Counted from the first letter of the stretch, positions 13,201-28,200 are shown. The stretch: 64,000 nucleotides of DNA from Parapristionchus giblindavisi (GCA_943737045.1 CALSFV010000079.1:186001-250000); one strand, 5' to 3'. Program-made: numbers and translations. Notes: generated from the sequence alone by a model not told the origin.

Positions 13201-16200
13201 ACTTTTCATTGTTTTCCACCTAGATATACTGTGTTCTATGTACGATGGTGATTTACATAAATTAAAAAAAGTTTATTTAAAATTCAGGCAGCCGATGTCC
13301 AAACCAATCCAGTGTGTAAAAACATCAACGAGTGCTCACTTCGCATTGATAACTGTACTTCTTATCAGGTGATGCACGTTCCAATTCATAGTCATACATC
13401 TTTACAATGAGAGCAAAACTTCATGTGCAACACATTTTTCCAACAATCCCTTCTTGCGAAGACGATTTGCCCATATACGGGCAAATAGATGCCCAAAAAG
13501 ATACGATTTATGCCCAAAATTTTCGCCCGTAGACCGTCTACTATTAACCCGAATACTGGCACCTAGTTCGCAAACTTTCTCTAATCGGGCAACTAATCTC
13601 TGTATACACTTTGCAGAACACCAAGTGCTACGATCGCACTCCTTTCTTCTCGTGTGATTGCATGGAAGGATTCGCCCGAAACCAAACGGCTGGAGGTTGC
13701 GTGGCAAACATGTGCAAAGTAAGAGTCGTCTTAAAGATAGAGAGACCTCTCTCAATGGCCTCTTTATTGTGCACACTATTTCCCCGTTCTCTAACAACGA
13801 GAGAGATCCTTGAAGAGACCGTTGACAAAGGTGCCCTTTAAAGGGACAAAAAATTTTTACTCTCCGCTCTGGCAGCAGTCTCTCGTAGACAAGGAAAGCG
13901 AGAGGGCATGGACAGAGCGATGAGTTTCAAATTAAAGGGAGCGTAACCTCTCTCAATGGCCTCTTCATTGTGCACACTATTTCTCTGTTCTCTAACAACG
14001 AGAGAGCGTAGAGCGTTGAAGAGACCGTTGACAAAGGTGTAGGCCCTTTAAAGGGACAAACAAATTTTACTCTCCGCTCTGGCAGCAGTCTCTCGTAGAC
14101 AAGGAAAGCGAGAGAGCAGGAACAGAGCGACAAATTATAGGGGGAACTCGAGGGTCCCATCATTTGTCTGCTACATCAATTTTACATTACATTACAAACC
14201 TTATCAGCATATTAGGACGTTATATCAGCTGGGTCGCCAATAGCGTTACAGTTTTTTACAGTTTAATCACATTTATCAAGAGTAGGCTCTGATGTGCATG
14301 GTGGGCCACTCCTGACTTATTGCTTGTCTCAAGATAGCGTTACATCAATACACTTTCGTTATAGCCCGCCGACTGCGCGGATGTTGACGAGTGCAAAGAG
14401 AAGACGCACGATTGCGACGCTAACGCGGACTGCTCGAATACAATCGGCAGCTACAAGTGCGCCTGCAAGAAGGGATACATTGGCAATGGCAAGCGATGCA
14501 TCGGTAAGAGATTTATACTGTTATACGAACAATTAATCCGCATTTGCATATCCTGAATTGATCACGTTTGTCTATGATCAAATCAACAGTAAACGTTTTT
14601 CATAGTAGGTTGACAATATAAACTGATTTTTTTTAAAGACAGGCCCTAAACTAATATTACCCTCCGCATTGGCAATACTCTCTCGCAGACAGAGAGAGCC
14701 AGAGAGTGTGGCTAGAGCGGACAGTTTCAAATTAGCTCTGGGTATCACTTTAATGGTTTCAGATAAGGATGAATGCGAACAAGAAGACGATGATTGTGAC
14801 AGAGCGACTCAAGATTGCGTAAATCAGCTCGGCTCCTTCAACTGCACTTGCAAAAAGGGATACACTCTCGGAGCAACGGGCAAATGTGAAGGTAAGCTAT
14901 GATTCATATACGACTCGTACCTTCTGATGTATATAACTTCATAGTATCGGTTTTCATTAACAAAAAAGTTCTTGTGATATATAGAATATTTGTGAGTGTA
15001 GCCGAAACTAGACAAGAAGAATTCTATATATCACAAGAAATGACAAGTATCACTCAGTATATTAATTTTTATCAAAGTTCGATTAATATACAAGACTTAT
15101 TGAAATCCTTGACTTCTATAGATATCAACGAGTGTCTCTTGGACAGTCTCAATAACTGCACGGAAGAACACAAATTGTTCTGCGTGAACACTCCCGGTAG
15201 CTATTACTGCAAGTGCGATGTTGGATATGCCAAGGCACTCAACGAAACATGCATTGGTAATATATTTATAATAATATCTTTATGTGGTTTTCGGGAATCA
15301 TGATAATGAAATACATAGATACATACATTAGGGACACACATAAATACAATACCGCAACGACTAGTAAAGTTTAATTGACAGATTATTATGATATAACTAT
15401 AACTATGATATTCGTTCACGTACCATCGTTATGATTACGTAGTTTCTATGATCGAAATCCTTGAGATATCAACGAATGTAACGAACCCACTTCGTGCCCA
15501 CGAGGAAACGGTGACAAATGCGTCAACACCGATGGAGACTACAAGTGCGAATGCGAGAAGGGATACAGGTGAGATTTAATTTTAATTTAATTTAATATAA
15601 TTTATCATACATCACAAAGATGCGACAACATTTGAGAGAATATTGTCGCATCAGGCCAATCACAGAATATTGGCAATCTGGACTTCTAATTTCAGAAAGG
15701 ATGAGGTGTGCGCATTGAAGCCGAAGGAATGCAAGTGTATCGACATCAAGGAGTGCGATGAGGTATGTACACTTCAAATTAGAAGTGTTTAGAGGTACAC
15801 CATAAATCACATTATTTTTCTAATTTATTTTCTAACTGACATAATATCTACTTTTAACCCTGTATACGAACTCTGCCTTTGCCGCACCATCGCTTAACGA
15901 TATTGTCGTTCAAATAAGTGGGAAATGTATTCAATCGTAGGGTATAATTCTGGAGAACGGAGATCCGGCAATGGCTTGCGGAAAGGCTGCCAGATGCATC
16001 GAGAAAGAAGGCGGTTACGATTGCCAGTGCAAGCCTGGATATGAGGGCGATGCATACAAAAAGTGCACTGGTAAGATGACTCCTCCTCATCTACTTTAAA
16101 ACTTATCTTTGATCTTTTAAGAGATCGATCTGTGCAAGCAGTACCCATGCGATGCCGAAACACAGCAGTGCAACGTCATCAATGGTGAGTCATGATTTGC

Positions 16201-19200
16201 ATATAAAATCATGATTTGCATATAAAAAATATTTCAGGCTCACCTGTGTGCACCTGCAAGGAGAACTTCGTAAAGGCCGCCGACAAGTGCATCAAGAACC
16301 CTTGTTTGGAGAAGAATGGTAGGTCATATCCCGAGCTATTTTTGTAGCTCTGGATAGCTCTAGATGCAGATTTTGTAGCTCAATGCTCGTTCCTACGAGA
16401 GAGCACTGACAGAAAATATAGTGAACTTAGAGTAAGCTTACAATGCAGCAGAAAAGAGTTAATACACTTTTATTGACACTAGCTAATGTTGATGGAAGAA
16501 CGAAAACGCTATTTTATGAAGGTGGTTGCGGAATCAGTGCGATGTGCATGGTTGACGAGAAGAATGGAGAAACGAAATGCAATTGTGCTACTGGTTTCAT
16601 TCTTGACGAACAGAAGAACTGTGTCAATGAAGATGTCTGCAAGTGTGGAGTACGTTTAAAATTCTTATTATGATATGATTTTAAAACCCCCAAAAAAGTA
16701 GATCGAAAGTCAAAAGTAGTGTTCATTTTGCGATTGCAAAAATAGTTGGCAAATTAGTATTGCTTCGCACAACTTTTCCAAATACTTCTACAATGAAAAT
16801 ATTAAAACTAATCTATTACCATCAAATAGTGGGCTCTTTGCTCCTGTATCCAGTATATCATTGGTACTTCAGGAGAAGGGCTACCCATGCCGCTCTCAAG
16901 TCTGCAACGATGCGGACCGAGAAATGTGCTATAAGGTTAGATCGCGTTCGCTAGTTTGAATGAAGTGATCAATTAAATTAATATTATTGATATATGTACA
17001 AGAATAAGTATGCATGCACTTTAAATATAATTTTTTGATTAAAAAAGTTAACTATTTAGCAATGTGCCCTATGGTGTATCAATGAATACTTTCAGGCTGG
17101 CAGTAGGCCTAAATGCGTGTGCGACAAGGGCTTCGGATTCGATGATAAGACAAAGAAATGCATTGGTATGGGAAAATTTAAATATATAAATAATAATCAT
17201 ATACTAGACATTCTAACAATAATTTTACTACCTTAAATCGGTTCGCTGACAACGCGACGGACCTCCATCAACCCATATTTATTATATAATTGTCCCTATA
17301 AATTATTGATTGTGATGGAAATAAAGAACGAGAGTAAGAAAAGAAAGAATTTTGGTTGTTTTTTTTCAGATGAGGACGAGTGCGAGAGATATCCTTGTCC
17401 ATCACAGGCAAACTGTACCAATACCGTCGGATCATTCATTTGCTCATGCCCAAGGGGACAGAGACACGTTGAAAACATGTGTATCAGTAAGTTTTCTTTA
17501 AATGGAAGACGGTTTTTTCGTTAAAGGGAGCGTAACCTCACTCAATGGCCTCTTCATTGCGCACACTATTTCTCTGTTCTCTAACAACGATAGAGCATTG
17601 CGCATCGAAGAGACCATTGTGAGATGTTCCCTTCCCTTTAAGCGATATACTCAAAATATACAAATAAGTGGCTCGAATGTACCAATGACTTGACAGAAGA
17701 GCATTTAGATACTTGTTTAGGCACGATACTATATTAATTATCATTTCAGACGACGAAAAGTGCAGCAATGAACAATACTGCCGTGAGGACCCTCACGCTA
17801 CCTGCAAGAAGGTTATAATAATAATATTAATATAATTACATTTAGTTGCAGTGAATGGCAATCATGACCGTTCCTTAGATATCTATTCTAGATTTAAACG
17901 AAAAAATAATTTCAGGTCGAAGAGGATAAGTCGTATTGCGTGTGCAACGAAGGATACAAGGGCACCGGGCATCCTTCTGATCCCAAGTGTCAAAGTAAGT
18001 TGTCAAATTCAGTTCTGGAATCGCTAGGAATTCGTAGTATAAAATTTAGTTGCTATGTGATGATACATATAACAGCTAATGTAAAATGTAACAAATGTAA
18101 TGTGCTGATATGCGCTTTTTGCATAAATTAGACTTGACTAATTATGATACACGCTTTGTAGTGATCGATCCGTGCGAGGAGAAGAAGGCTGAAACGGGCA
18201 AACCACCGTGCCCCGGGGCCCATGAGTTCGCGGCCACCATCAATGACGAATGTGTGTGCAAGTGCGAAAAGGGCTTCACCCGCGACAATTCGGTCTCACC
18301 TCCCGTATGCATTGGTAAGGAGCGACAGTTATAATTGATGTGAAAGAAGTGCACGAAAGAATTACTTGACAAATTGAACTCTCCGCTCTGGTAATTCTCT
18401 CTCGTTAACAAAGAAAGCGAGAGAACATTGCCAGAGTGGACAGTATAAAATCAGTTCTGGGTACGCCTTTAAAGAAGGGAACCCTCATGTTTTTTTTCGT
18501 GACTAAACTGGCCAGGCAGAAATATAGAACACATCTCCGTGAATACAAAAAAAAACAATTTTCTTAAGATCGAACTGTTTGGGATGGTTTTATATCAACA
18601 TGAAAATTAATTAAATGACAGACGAAAACGAGTACGAGAACATTGCAAGAGCGGACAGTTTAAAATCAGTTCTGGGTCTTTAAGATGAGATTACTGGCAA
18701 AGGTCTAATGTTAGCATGAAAATTAATTATATGACAGACGAAAACGAGTGCGAGGAGCACCGCTACACGTGCAACAGTACGTACGAGTGCCGCAACACAA
18801 TCGGTAGCTACGATTGTGTCTGTCCTGAATTCTACGCCGCCAAAGTACCCGGAGAACCGTAAGTATTATATCGACACCCCAAGCTAGTTTGAAACTCTCC
18901 GCGCTGGCCACACTCTCTCGATTTCTGTCTCTACGAGAGAGTATTGCCAATGTGGAGAGTAAAATTAGCTTGGGGTGTGCCTTTAAAATAATAAACCTTT
19001 AGTATCCGGACAAAACACGAAAAATTTACTAATATTTATTTATTTGTTTATGTATTTGATGGAATAAATAAATAAATAAATAACGTGCCATGATCACAGA
19101 TGCGAGAGAGTCGACAAGTGCGAATCGCATCATTGCAACAATGTGACGGAGAATTGTGATTGGAGAACGGGCAAGTGCACGTGCAAGTCCAACTTCGTCA

Positions 19201-22200
19201 AAGCCGATAACGGGGTAACTTAATAGAGTTATAATGGCATTAAAATATAAAATAAGAATTATCACTGGCCTAGCTGTGGGCTCTACCTCGTGTGAATTGA
19301 ATAATGGATCATAATTTTTAGCTGTTCCTATGAAATCATATCTGAAAAATCCTATACTACAAATATAATCAAAACCATATTCTCCTAATTTTTGGCATAT
19401 ATGGTGTCGGCCGAAACACCATAGGGCACATTATTAGTTAACATATTTATTTTAAAATTTACATATAAAGCGCATGCATACTTATTCTTGCACATCTATT
19501 AATATTATTAATTTAAATATTCAGACCTGCATCGATCGTAACGAATGCGAAGATTTCACATACAAATGCGCCAACAACACGAAGTAAGTGAAATTAACCT
19601 ACAATATTTCGCACAAATATTACGATATTTCGCGTCGTTTCTATTATTAGTATTATTTTTCTTATCGTCTCTGTATTTGCTGTCGCACCTGTCATGGGTG
19701 TATCAAATAAATAAATAAATATTTCGCACAAAACGACAGTAAGTGTAACGGTGATGATCTTCAGGTGCAACAATACCTTTGGATCGTACGAATGCATCTG
19801 TCAGCCAGGTATGATCGAAATTGCAATACACGATTTACACTCTAATTTGAGCAGTTAGTAGTACATTCCACACAAAATTCATGAGCAATATTTATTATTA
19901 TTACATCTCACTTTTATTTTCTCATTCATCTTCAATTGTAACTGGGGCATTTTATCATATCAGTAACCCGATGAGGAGTTTTACAGTGTTCCTGGCGCGA
20001 AAACACCCAAGAACCTTGTGTATTTGAACGTACTCATATGATACACATATACAAATACTCCTACTTACTGCTCCTCATACGATGATTCAGGATACGAGCT
20101 AGTGGGTAATGAGTGCGTCGACATTGACGAGTGCAAACTGAAACTGTGCAATGAAGAATATTCCATCTGCAAAAACTTACCCGGCACCTACAAGTAAGTT
20201 CACCGCATCATCACAGGGCTGCTGTGCTCTTAAAGGGGCTGACACCTTTGTCAACGGTCTCTTCAACGCTGTACGCTATCTCGTTGTTAGAGAATAGAGA
20301 AACAGTGGGCGCAATTAAGAGACCATTGAGAGAGGCCACTCTATCTTTAAATACATTATTGATACGCAAATTATACGTAATTCGTTCAAGATGCGACTGC
20401 AAAGAGGGATATCTTCAGAACGGTCCGTTCGACTGCTTAAGAAACTCGACCAGCACCACCGAGTAAGAAATGACATTTTACTTAAAGTGACACCCCCAAG
20501 CTAATTTGAAACTGTCTGCTCTGGCCACACTATCTCGCTTTCTTTGTCTACGAGAGAATATTGCCAATGCGGAGAGAAAAATTAGCTTGGGGAATGCATT
20601 TAATGATAGCGAAAAAAACGTTCATTCAGCTAACATTTCCTATAATATTCTTGTTTAGTTGCGCTAAGTGTGCTCCGAACGCCCACTGTCTCGTTGGAGT
20701 CGACAATGTCGTGTTCAATTGCACTTGCGATGATGGATTCGAAGGAGATGGAAACGTCAAGTGCACAAGTACGTTTAGGAATATGCATAGAGCTTAAATT
20801 TCCTAGAAAATGTATTCTTTGCGAACGATTTGTCCGAAAATACTAGAATTGCATATAAGCAAATATACAAATGAATAACTCACATTTGGTTGTGCAAAAA
20901 AAAACAACTAATCTTCCAAGATATCAACGAGTGCGACGAAGGAATTGATAATTGCCACGAAAATGCTACTTGTGTCGATGAGACTCCAGGATATTCATGC
21001 CACTGCAAACCTCCTTTCATGGGAGACGGCAGGAACCAGTGCAACAGTGCGTTCATTTTGAATGTTTGATTACAATATAAACATACTTTCCTATTACAAT
21101 GTATACCATATATATTATGTTATTTAGCGCTTTATTTACAGTCCCCAATCTGTGCGAGAACCAGTACAACAATTGTCCGGCTGGCGCGAAGTGCGTCGTT
21201 CGCGATGAAGCGGATGACGATGGCAACTGGGTTGATTGCTACTGCCCAACGGAAGGATTCAAATTCGATCCGATCAGGAGACAGTGCGTTGGTGAGTATC
21301 TTTTAAACTGACACCTCAAGCAAATTCGAAACTCTCCGCTCTGGCCACTCTCTCTCGCTTTGTTTGTCTCCGAGAGAGTATTGCCAATGCGGAGAGTGAA
21401 ATTAGCTTGGGGTGTGCCTTTAAAGGGAGCGAAACCTTACTCAATGGTCTCTTCGACGCGTAATACTCTCTCGTTGTTAGAGAACAGAGAAATAGTGTGC
21501 ACAATGAAGAGGCCATTGAGAGAGGTAACACTCCTTTAAGATATTTCGATCATTGATGATGTTTCCATTATCATAGATATCAACGAGTGTTCCGTCTGCA
21601 AATTTTATCCCAACTGCCCCTGTCCGGAAGAGGCCAAATGCAAGAACACCGAGGTAACCTCACATTCCCATCACTTTATATAAATATTTTCCATTATTGT
21701 GAATAGACATAGCGCCCGCCATGACGCCTTTCATTGTATTTTAATATTTTATTAACATTTTCCAGTAATGCTATGCAAAAATGTGCATGCAAAAAAAATA
21801 CTTCTAAATTTTAAAATATTATTAATTTAAAGGTGTCAGATAAACGATCATTAACACCGATTTATACTCTATTTCAGGGCTCATTCACATGCGATTGTCC
21901 AGAAGGCTTCCTTTACAATCCCTCAACCAACGTGTGCAATGGTAATTTGATGTGCTTTTCGAAATAGGTAACAAATAAATTTACAATATAACTATATACT
22001 TGAAGACAAGAACGAGTGCGTGTACGGAGAATACCAAGAGAAGTGCATCCCGGGCATGGGCTCATGCAACAATACGATCGGATCTTGGAATTGTAAATGT
22101 GAACCCGGCTACAAGAACAAAGAAGGCGACGTGCAAACATGCGAGAGTACGTCGAACGCTCATAGTCATTGATTAAAGGGAAAAGCTAATTTGAAACTCT

Positions 22201-25200
22201 CCGCTCTGGCCACACTCTCTCGCTTTCTTTGTCTGCGAGAGAGTATTGCCAATGCGGAGAGTAAAATTAGCTTGGGTGTGCCTTTAAGAATGACACGGTA
22301 CTTAAAATATTAAAATAACATTGTTTGTTCTCAGAGGACGGCTTCTGTGGCATCAAAGATGAATGTGACAAGGAGACGACAACTTGTGAGGATCTCGCTA
22401 CTGGATACAGGTGAAAATTCTGGTGTATCATTGATTGACAATTGACAATTGTGAGACAAATGACAATTGATTGACAATTGACAATTGTGAGGACAAGCAG
22501 TCAAGCACGACAACATTATATAATAACTGGTTACTAGGTGCAACTGCAAGCGTGGACTCATCCATGTCCCCGCGTCCAAAGACAGAAAGTGTGAAGGTGA
22601 GCAATTGTGTAGCTTGTTTCTTTAAAGGGAGCGTTACCTCTCTCTTCATTGCGCACACTATTTCTCTGTTCTCTAACAACGAGAGAGCATTACGCGTCGA
22701 AGAGACCATTGATAGAGGTTTCGCTCCCTCTAAAGGAGAGTGGGAACAAAGAACTGTTATAGACCGTAATGAGTGCAAGGATGGATCTCACAATTGCGCT
22801 CTCGACGGCTCAGAATTGTGCACGAATACCTTTGGGTAAATTTTAACCACTATGTTTTCTCCACATGTTTTACCCCCTTTTTGTTAGTTTACAATGAAAA
22901 TATGTAGAAAATCGTATATTGATCGATATAGAAATAATATTGAATAAAGAAATAAATAAAACAATACTTACAATTAGATCATTCGCCTGCAACTGCACCA
23001 ATGGATTCTCGAGAGACGACAAAGACAAGTGTTCTCCTGACAACAAGTAATTAAAATTAATAATTAAATAAATAATTAAATAATAATAATTAAAAATTTA
23101 AAAAATAATATATATATATAATATTATAAATATCCCCTGAAGGTGTTCCGAAGAGGACGCGAAGAGGCTCAACTGCGGCGCTTACGCTCTGTGCGTCGTG
23201 ACCGCTTCCTGGGAAGGCAAGCCTGAGCCCAAGTGCATCTGCGAGACCGGATACTATGTGAGTATCTAAAGAGAAAATACACATAGAGCAAACTTACCCA
23301 AATATGGGCAACACATTTCCCAACTTGCCATAGTTGGGTACACGATTTGCCCATATTCGGGTAAATAGTAGCCTAAAAGGCTGTGATTTGCCCATATACA
23401 GGCATGCATTTGTCCGAATACGGGCAAATCGTTCGCCAACTATCGCTAGTCGGGTAACGTTCCCTGTGTAACTAGCTCTGAATTGCTTCGATATAATGTT
23501 CAAGCCACTCGAAATATATGAACTTGTGGTCCAGTGATATGTATTACCTTTCAATCAAGTGGATTATTAAGCGCGCCACCAAAGAGGACGTTTGCGTAGT
23601 CGTTCCTCCCTGCAAGAGGGACTTCGACTGCCCCCTCAACTCCAAGTGTCAGGTTATCCAGGCGCAAAACGGCACTGGAGGTATCCTTTTCATAGGCATC
23701 GTCTCTCTGAAATCTGAAAAAAAATCAGAAATCGGAACATACAAATGCGTGTGCGACTACGGTTACGAGATGAAGGGACATCAGTGCTTCCCGGTGGAAC
23801 CCTGCAAGACGGCCGGAATTTGCCAAAAGGTCTGTGCATGAATCATGAAAGATACTGACTGAAATCAAGAGAAGAAACACTCAGAATACTACTACTACTA
23901 CTACTAATAATAATAATCCTTTATATCCTTTAGAGCTATATGCGGGAACGTAATGAACAGCTCATTTTAGAAACGTACAAGAAAATGGTTGAATACATAA
24001 CGTACTCTGCCACAACGGGAATACTAGCCCACTGTACCCCACAGAATACTAGCCCACTGTGACTAAATATTGAGTCTTGAAGGGAACCTGTGAGGAGCTT
24101 CGCCTTCCGCCCTTCTACCAGTGCGTCTGCCCTCCAGGAACGAAACAGAACAACCACACTGCGCCCTGCGAAACTATCACTTGCGACTCTAGCGTGTGCA
24201 CACCAAACGCCGACTGCAAGACCAACCCTGTAAGACTTGTTCGGAACAGTGAACTTTATCAAATCATCGATCATTGCAGAACGGAGGAATCTACTGTCAG
24301 TGCAAGGATGGTTTCATTGGAGTCGGAACAATTTCGTCTCCTTGTGTTCAGGTATTTCATAATTGAAACAGAACTTGTCATTCTTGAGATATTATACTAT
24401 ATATTTCTCTTGGCACAGCCGAAACTTGAAATTTTCCCAACAGATGACTATGTGGTTATCAGTGGTGAAATTACCTACAAAAGACTTAGAAACACCTCAA
24501 CTCGTTTTTAATGCAGATCGATCTATGCAAAACCAACACCCCCTGCTCTCGCTACGCCACGTGTGCATCCAGCGGTGCCTCATACACTTGCACGTGCAAC
24601 GAAGGATACACCGGCAACGGAACCTGGTGCCATAGTGAGTTCATCGCCAACGACTATCATTGCTCTCACATTCTTTTTTTTCAAATTTCTCGAATTCGTA
24701 CCTGAAACCCTACGTATTGAAAACTGAGAAAACCGAAAAAGCCTGCCCTTATACATCTCACTTCTGCTCATTATATTTGATGAAACAAGTAAATAATGAA
24801 GCATCCGCGAAATTGCGCGAATATTACAGACATTAACGAGTGCGAGAAGCCCGAGTTGAACAACTGCGATGAGAATGCGTATTGCACGGACATACAGGGA
24901 TCCTACAAGTGCACGTGCAAGGAACGATACACCGGAACTGGTACCAAAGGAAATTGCGTCAGTAAGTATTCGTCCCACTCACAGAAAAATACCTTACATA
25001 ATAGGTAATAATGCCTTTAAATTGCCCCTTGACGGAAATATTCCCTCACATATAAGGGAATACATCCTTCATTGGGCAATTTTTGGGATATTTCTGTGCA
25101 TTTTTACATGATTCTTTCCTAATTGGTCGCAATTGAGATGTGAACGAATGCAACAGTCCTATTCTCAATACCTGCGATGGAACGACCACTACTTGTGTCG

Positions 25201-28200
25201 ACACTAAAGAGAGTTTCGAGTGCGAATGCAAGGAAGGCTACGAAAAGTCCGAGAGTCCTTACTCTTGCGTCAGTGAGTTGTTTCTCAAGTATTTAACATA
25301 CACAAGGTCGTTGTACACTGCACGGCGATCTGATTGAGCAATTAGGAAACGTCGCACATCTTATAACTCATGAACGAAACCTTTTCAGAAGATGGTACTT
25401 TCGCCATAGCTAGATATTCAATAGATCTAGGGAATTCTAGCACCAATTTTTGAAATTTAGCATATTTCTCGAGATATGCGAAAGGCAAATTTCGCTAATA
25501 AGCCGATCAGATCGTTGTGCACAGGGTTGGATTGTATTTATCAAAAAATGTTTTAATGTGGAATATCCCTTGCTAACTTTCTGTCTTCATAGTTATTTCC
25601 CGAAAATATTCGTTGGAGTCCACCTTTAAAACGTAACTCAGATATCAACGAATGCAAGAACGAGACGATCTGCGGCATTCACGAATGCATCGATAAGATT
25701 CCCAGCTATAAATGCAAATGCAAACCTGGCTTCAAGAATGTCGATGGCTCCGATGAGAAAGAATGCATTGGTAAGATTGCAATTATCATGTTGTTGGTAA
25801 CATTTCAGGCAAATAAGTAATATTAATCCAAAATTGAAAGACGCTTCTTTTCATCTCGGCATCATTGCAATGCACATTTCTCTGCTATTTCAAAATATAT
25901 AAATGTATCGGTATTAAAAATATTATTAATAGATATAAACGAGTGTAACCTACGTCAACCCCCATGTCATATTAACGCTGATTGTAAGAACACCGTTGGA
26001 TCGTACGAATGCACTTGCAAGGACGGATACACTGGTGATTATTCCGAATAATATTAGAATAATAACCGTGAAATAATAGGTGACGGCAAAGAAAAGTGCG
26101 ACTTGGTTGACAAATGCGCCAATAAGACCACGAACAACTGTGACGAAACATCGACCAAATGTGTGGTAAGTAGTGTCTAAACTTATTTTCACAAGCATAT
26201 AGCAGAAAATGACAAAGGATTAATCAAAAGTCTTGTTTCAATGAGCAAATTTAGATGATGCCCGACAAGCCAACCGTCAATTGCGAATGTCTCGTAGGAT
26301 TTGAGAAACAATTCGGAAATACCAATACATGCAATGGTACAATGTAAATACTACTTATTCTTTGTTTAACATCTGATATTTAGACATCAACGAGTGCAAA
26401 GACGACAGTATCGTATACGATCGTGAAACAGTGGATTGCATAAATCTGCCAGGAACCTATGAGCTTAGATGCAAAGAGGTGACTACAGCACTACTGATTG
26501 CACGAAATGATAAACTCACACAGTAACTAATTTGAAACTCTCAGCGTTGGCCAGAGTTTCTCGTTTTATTGGCCTGCGGGAGAGTGTGGGGAAATTAGCT
26601 TGGGAAAAACTATGTATTTAAAAAAAACTATGTATACTTTGTCTCATAGGTTAAAATTTGATTTTAATGAAATTTTTTTCAAAGATTGATCAAAAGTCTT
26701 GTTTCAATGAGCGACATTGAATTGGTTATACTTAGTTATCTTCATTGTGTGGAATAGTATGCTAGTATTGTACTTGGTTGGGTCATCTAGTTTATCGGTC
26801 AGACGCGTTTCGGGTATTCGACAAATCATCAGCGACATAATTACCTTAAACTTGGGTAATTCATGGTTTACTGGCATAGCCAAGTACAATGCTGACCTAT
26901 GAGACAAAGATTTCACGGTTCACTTCAGCTATACCAAGAGGAATATCGATCCGTCGATGGAAAGAACATCTCGTGTGTCGATCTTGATGAATGCGCCCTG
27001 GATGAGGGATACTTAGAGACGCTTAAGATCGTAAGTACATTTTATTGTCAAATGTAATTTGTTTCCTACTTTAATTCAATCGAGCAATGTACTTCCCAGG
27101 GGATTAAACTGATACCTGCTGATAAATTGTTTATATGGATATCTAAGATGCGACAACTAGTAAAACGTTCTCTCAGATTTGAGATGACTTAGTTAGTTAT
27201 ATTCTCGTTTGAGAGAGAATTATGCAACGTGTCTTTTTGAGAGAGTTTGAAGTAAGCTAACCTTAGTCTGTGATATTCCAGTTAGACAACTTATCTTTAA
27301 GAGAACTTGTCGCGAGTGTTCGGATTGTTTTGCAGGTCGAGGCAGGCAACAACAATGGATCATGGAAGAATTGGATGGTGCCACCAAAGAATAAATCTTC
27401 CGCATACGCTATCTGCTACAACGCGGTTGGTTTAAAGACACACACAGATTTTACTCTCCGCATTGGCAATACTCTCTCGTTGATAAAACTAAGCGAGATA
27501 TAGTGGCCAAAGTGGAGAGTTCCAAATTAGCTTGGGGTTTCGCTTTAAAGGGAGCCCTACCTCTCCCAATGACCTCTTCATTGCGCACACTGTTTCTCTG
27601 TTCTCTAACAACGAGAAGCATTGCGCGTCGGAGAGACTTCGAAGAGGTTACGCTGCCTTTAATGATCAAGAGCAATTAAATAACATCAAGTGATTGTAGT
27701 AATTGACGGCATCAGAACAATTGCAAAATCATTATATGATGCGCACTTTATGACGAATCGTTACAGGCCATGAGTGGACAGGTGTTCAATTATATCGACG
27801 ATGATAAGGCAAAACGGGCTCTCGCCGTTCTTCCATTCTGTCACAATCTCCACCCGAAGACCATCTCGAAGCAGCTCATGTATATTGATACTCTTAAGGT
27901 ATATTCAATGTTTCGCATCTTATTGATGTAAAAAAACCCTTTTAATTCAACTGAAATTATTCTAATTTAAATTGAATTAAAATAAATTCAGTAGAAATAA
28001 AAGGTACATGGATCTCGTAATACTTAATCTCGTACAGGGCTTCGAATGCACGTGCGCGCCCCCAGCTTCTCCTATTCAATTCGATTGGTTTGACAAAACG
28101 TCATTCACTTGTCCAGGTATCACGCTCACATAAAATTCGTAGAAAAGTGTTCAAAGACTTATTTGCATACATGTTAGAGAGTACTTCCAAATAAAAATTG

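Larger units (their letters stand above)
12000..18858 (+). other. EGF gene exons 27-50
   Basis: Exons: 12000-12078, 12298-12347, 12438-12511, 12562-12649, 12904-13029, 13079-13191, 13288-13368, 13617-13718, 14365-14503, 14763-14891, 15122-15256, 15466-15568, 15696-15762, 15941-16070, 16122-16184, 16238-16318, 16522-16649, 16873-16935, 17096-17165, 17370-17486, 17750-17811, 17916-17994, 18162-18314, 18738-18858. Several modules are encoded by one phase 1-1 exon (14763-14891, 15122-15256, 17370-17486). Others are split at the C3-C4 loop. Calcium-binding openings are seen at 13,079, 13,321, 14,381, 14,763, 15,122, 15,466, 17,370 and 18,738. Confidence 0.85.
19100..26478 (+). other. EGF gene exons 51-77
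   Basis: Exons: 19100-19214, 19525-19583, 19765-19808, 20091-20193, 20391-20462, 20659-20768, 20921-21046, 21142-21291, 21577-21653, 21878-21941, 22006-22146, 22335-22410, 22538-22596, 22763-22835, 22978-23046, 23143-23257, 23572-23829 (may contain a 48-bp intron, 23681-23728), 24083-24229, 24280-24351, 24517-24634, 24830-24961, 25138-25272, 25642-25770, 25933-26034, 26080-26165, 26255-26336, 26384-26478. The run 24,830-26,034 is the most regular series of calcium-binding EGF modules. Several acceptors here end AAG or GAG instead of CAG/TAG. Confidence 0.83.

Noticed and set aside
16321..16412. Another family A MITE in EGF intron 42
   Set aside because: Only CCCGAGCTATTTTTG and CTACGAGAGAGCACTG fragments match; too degraded to list.
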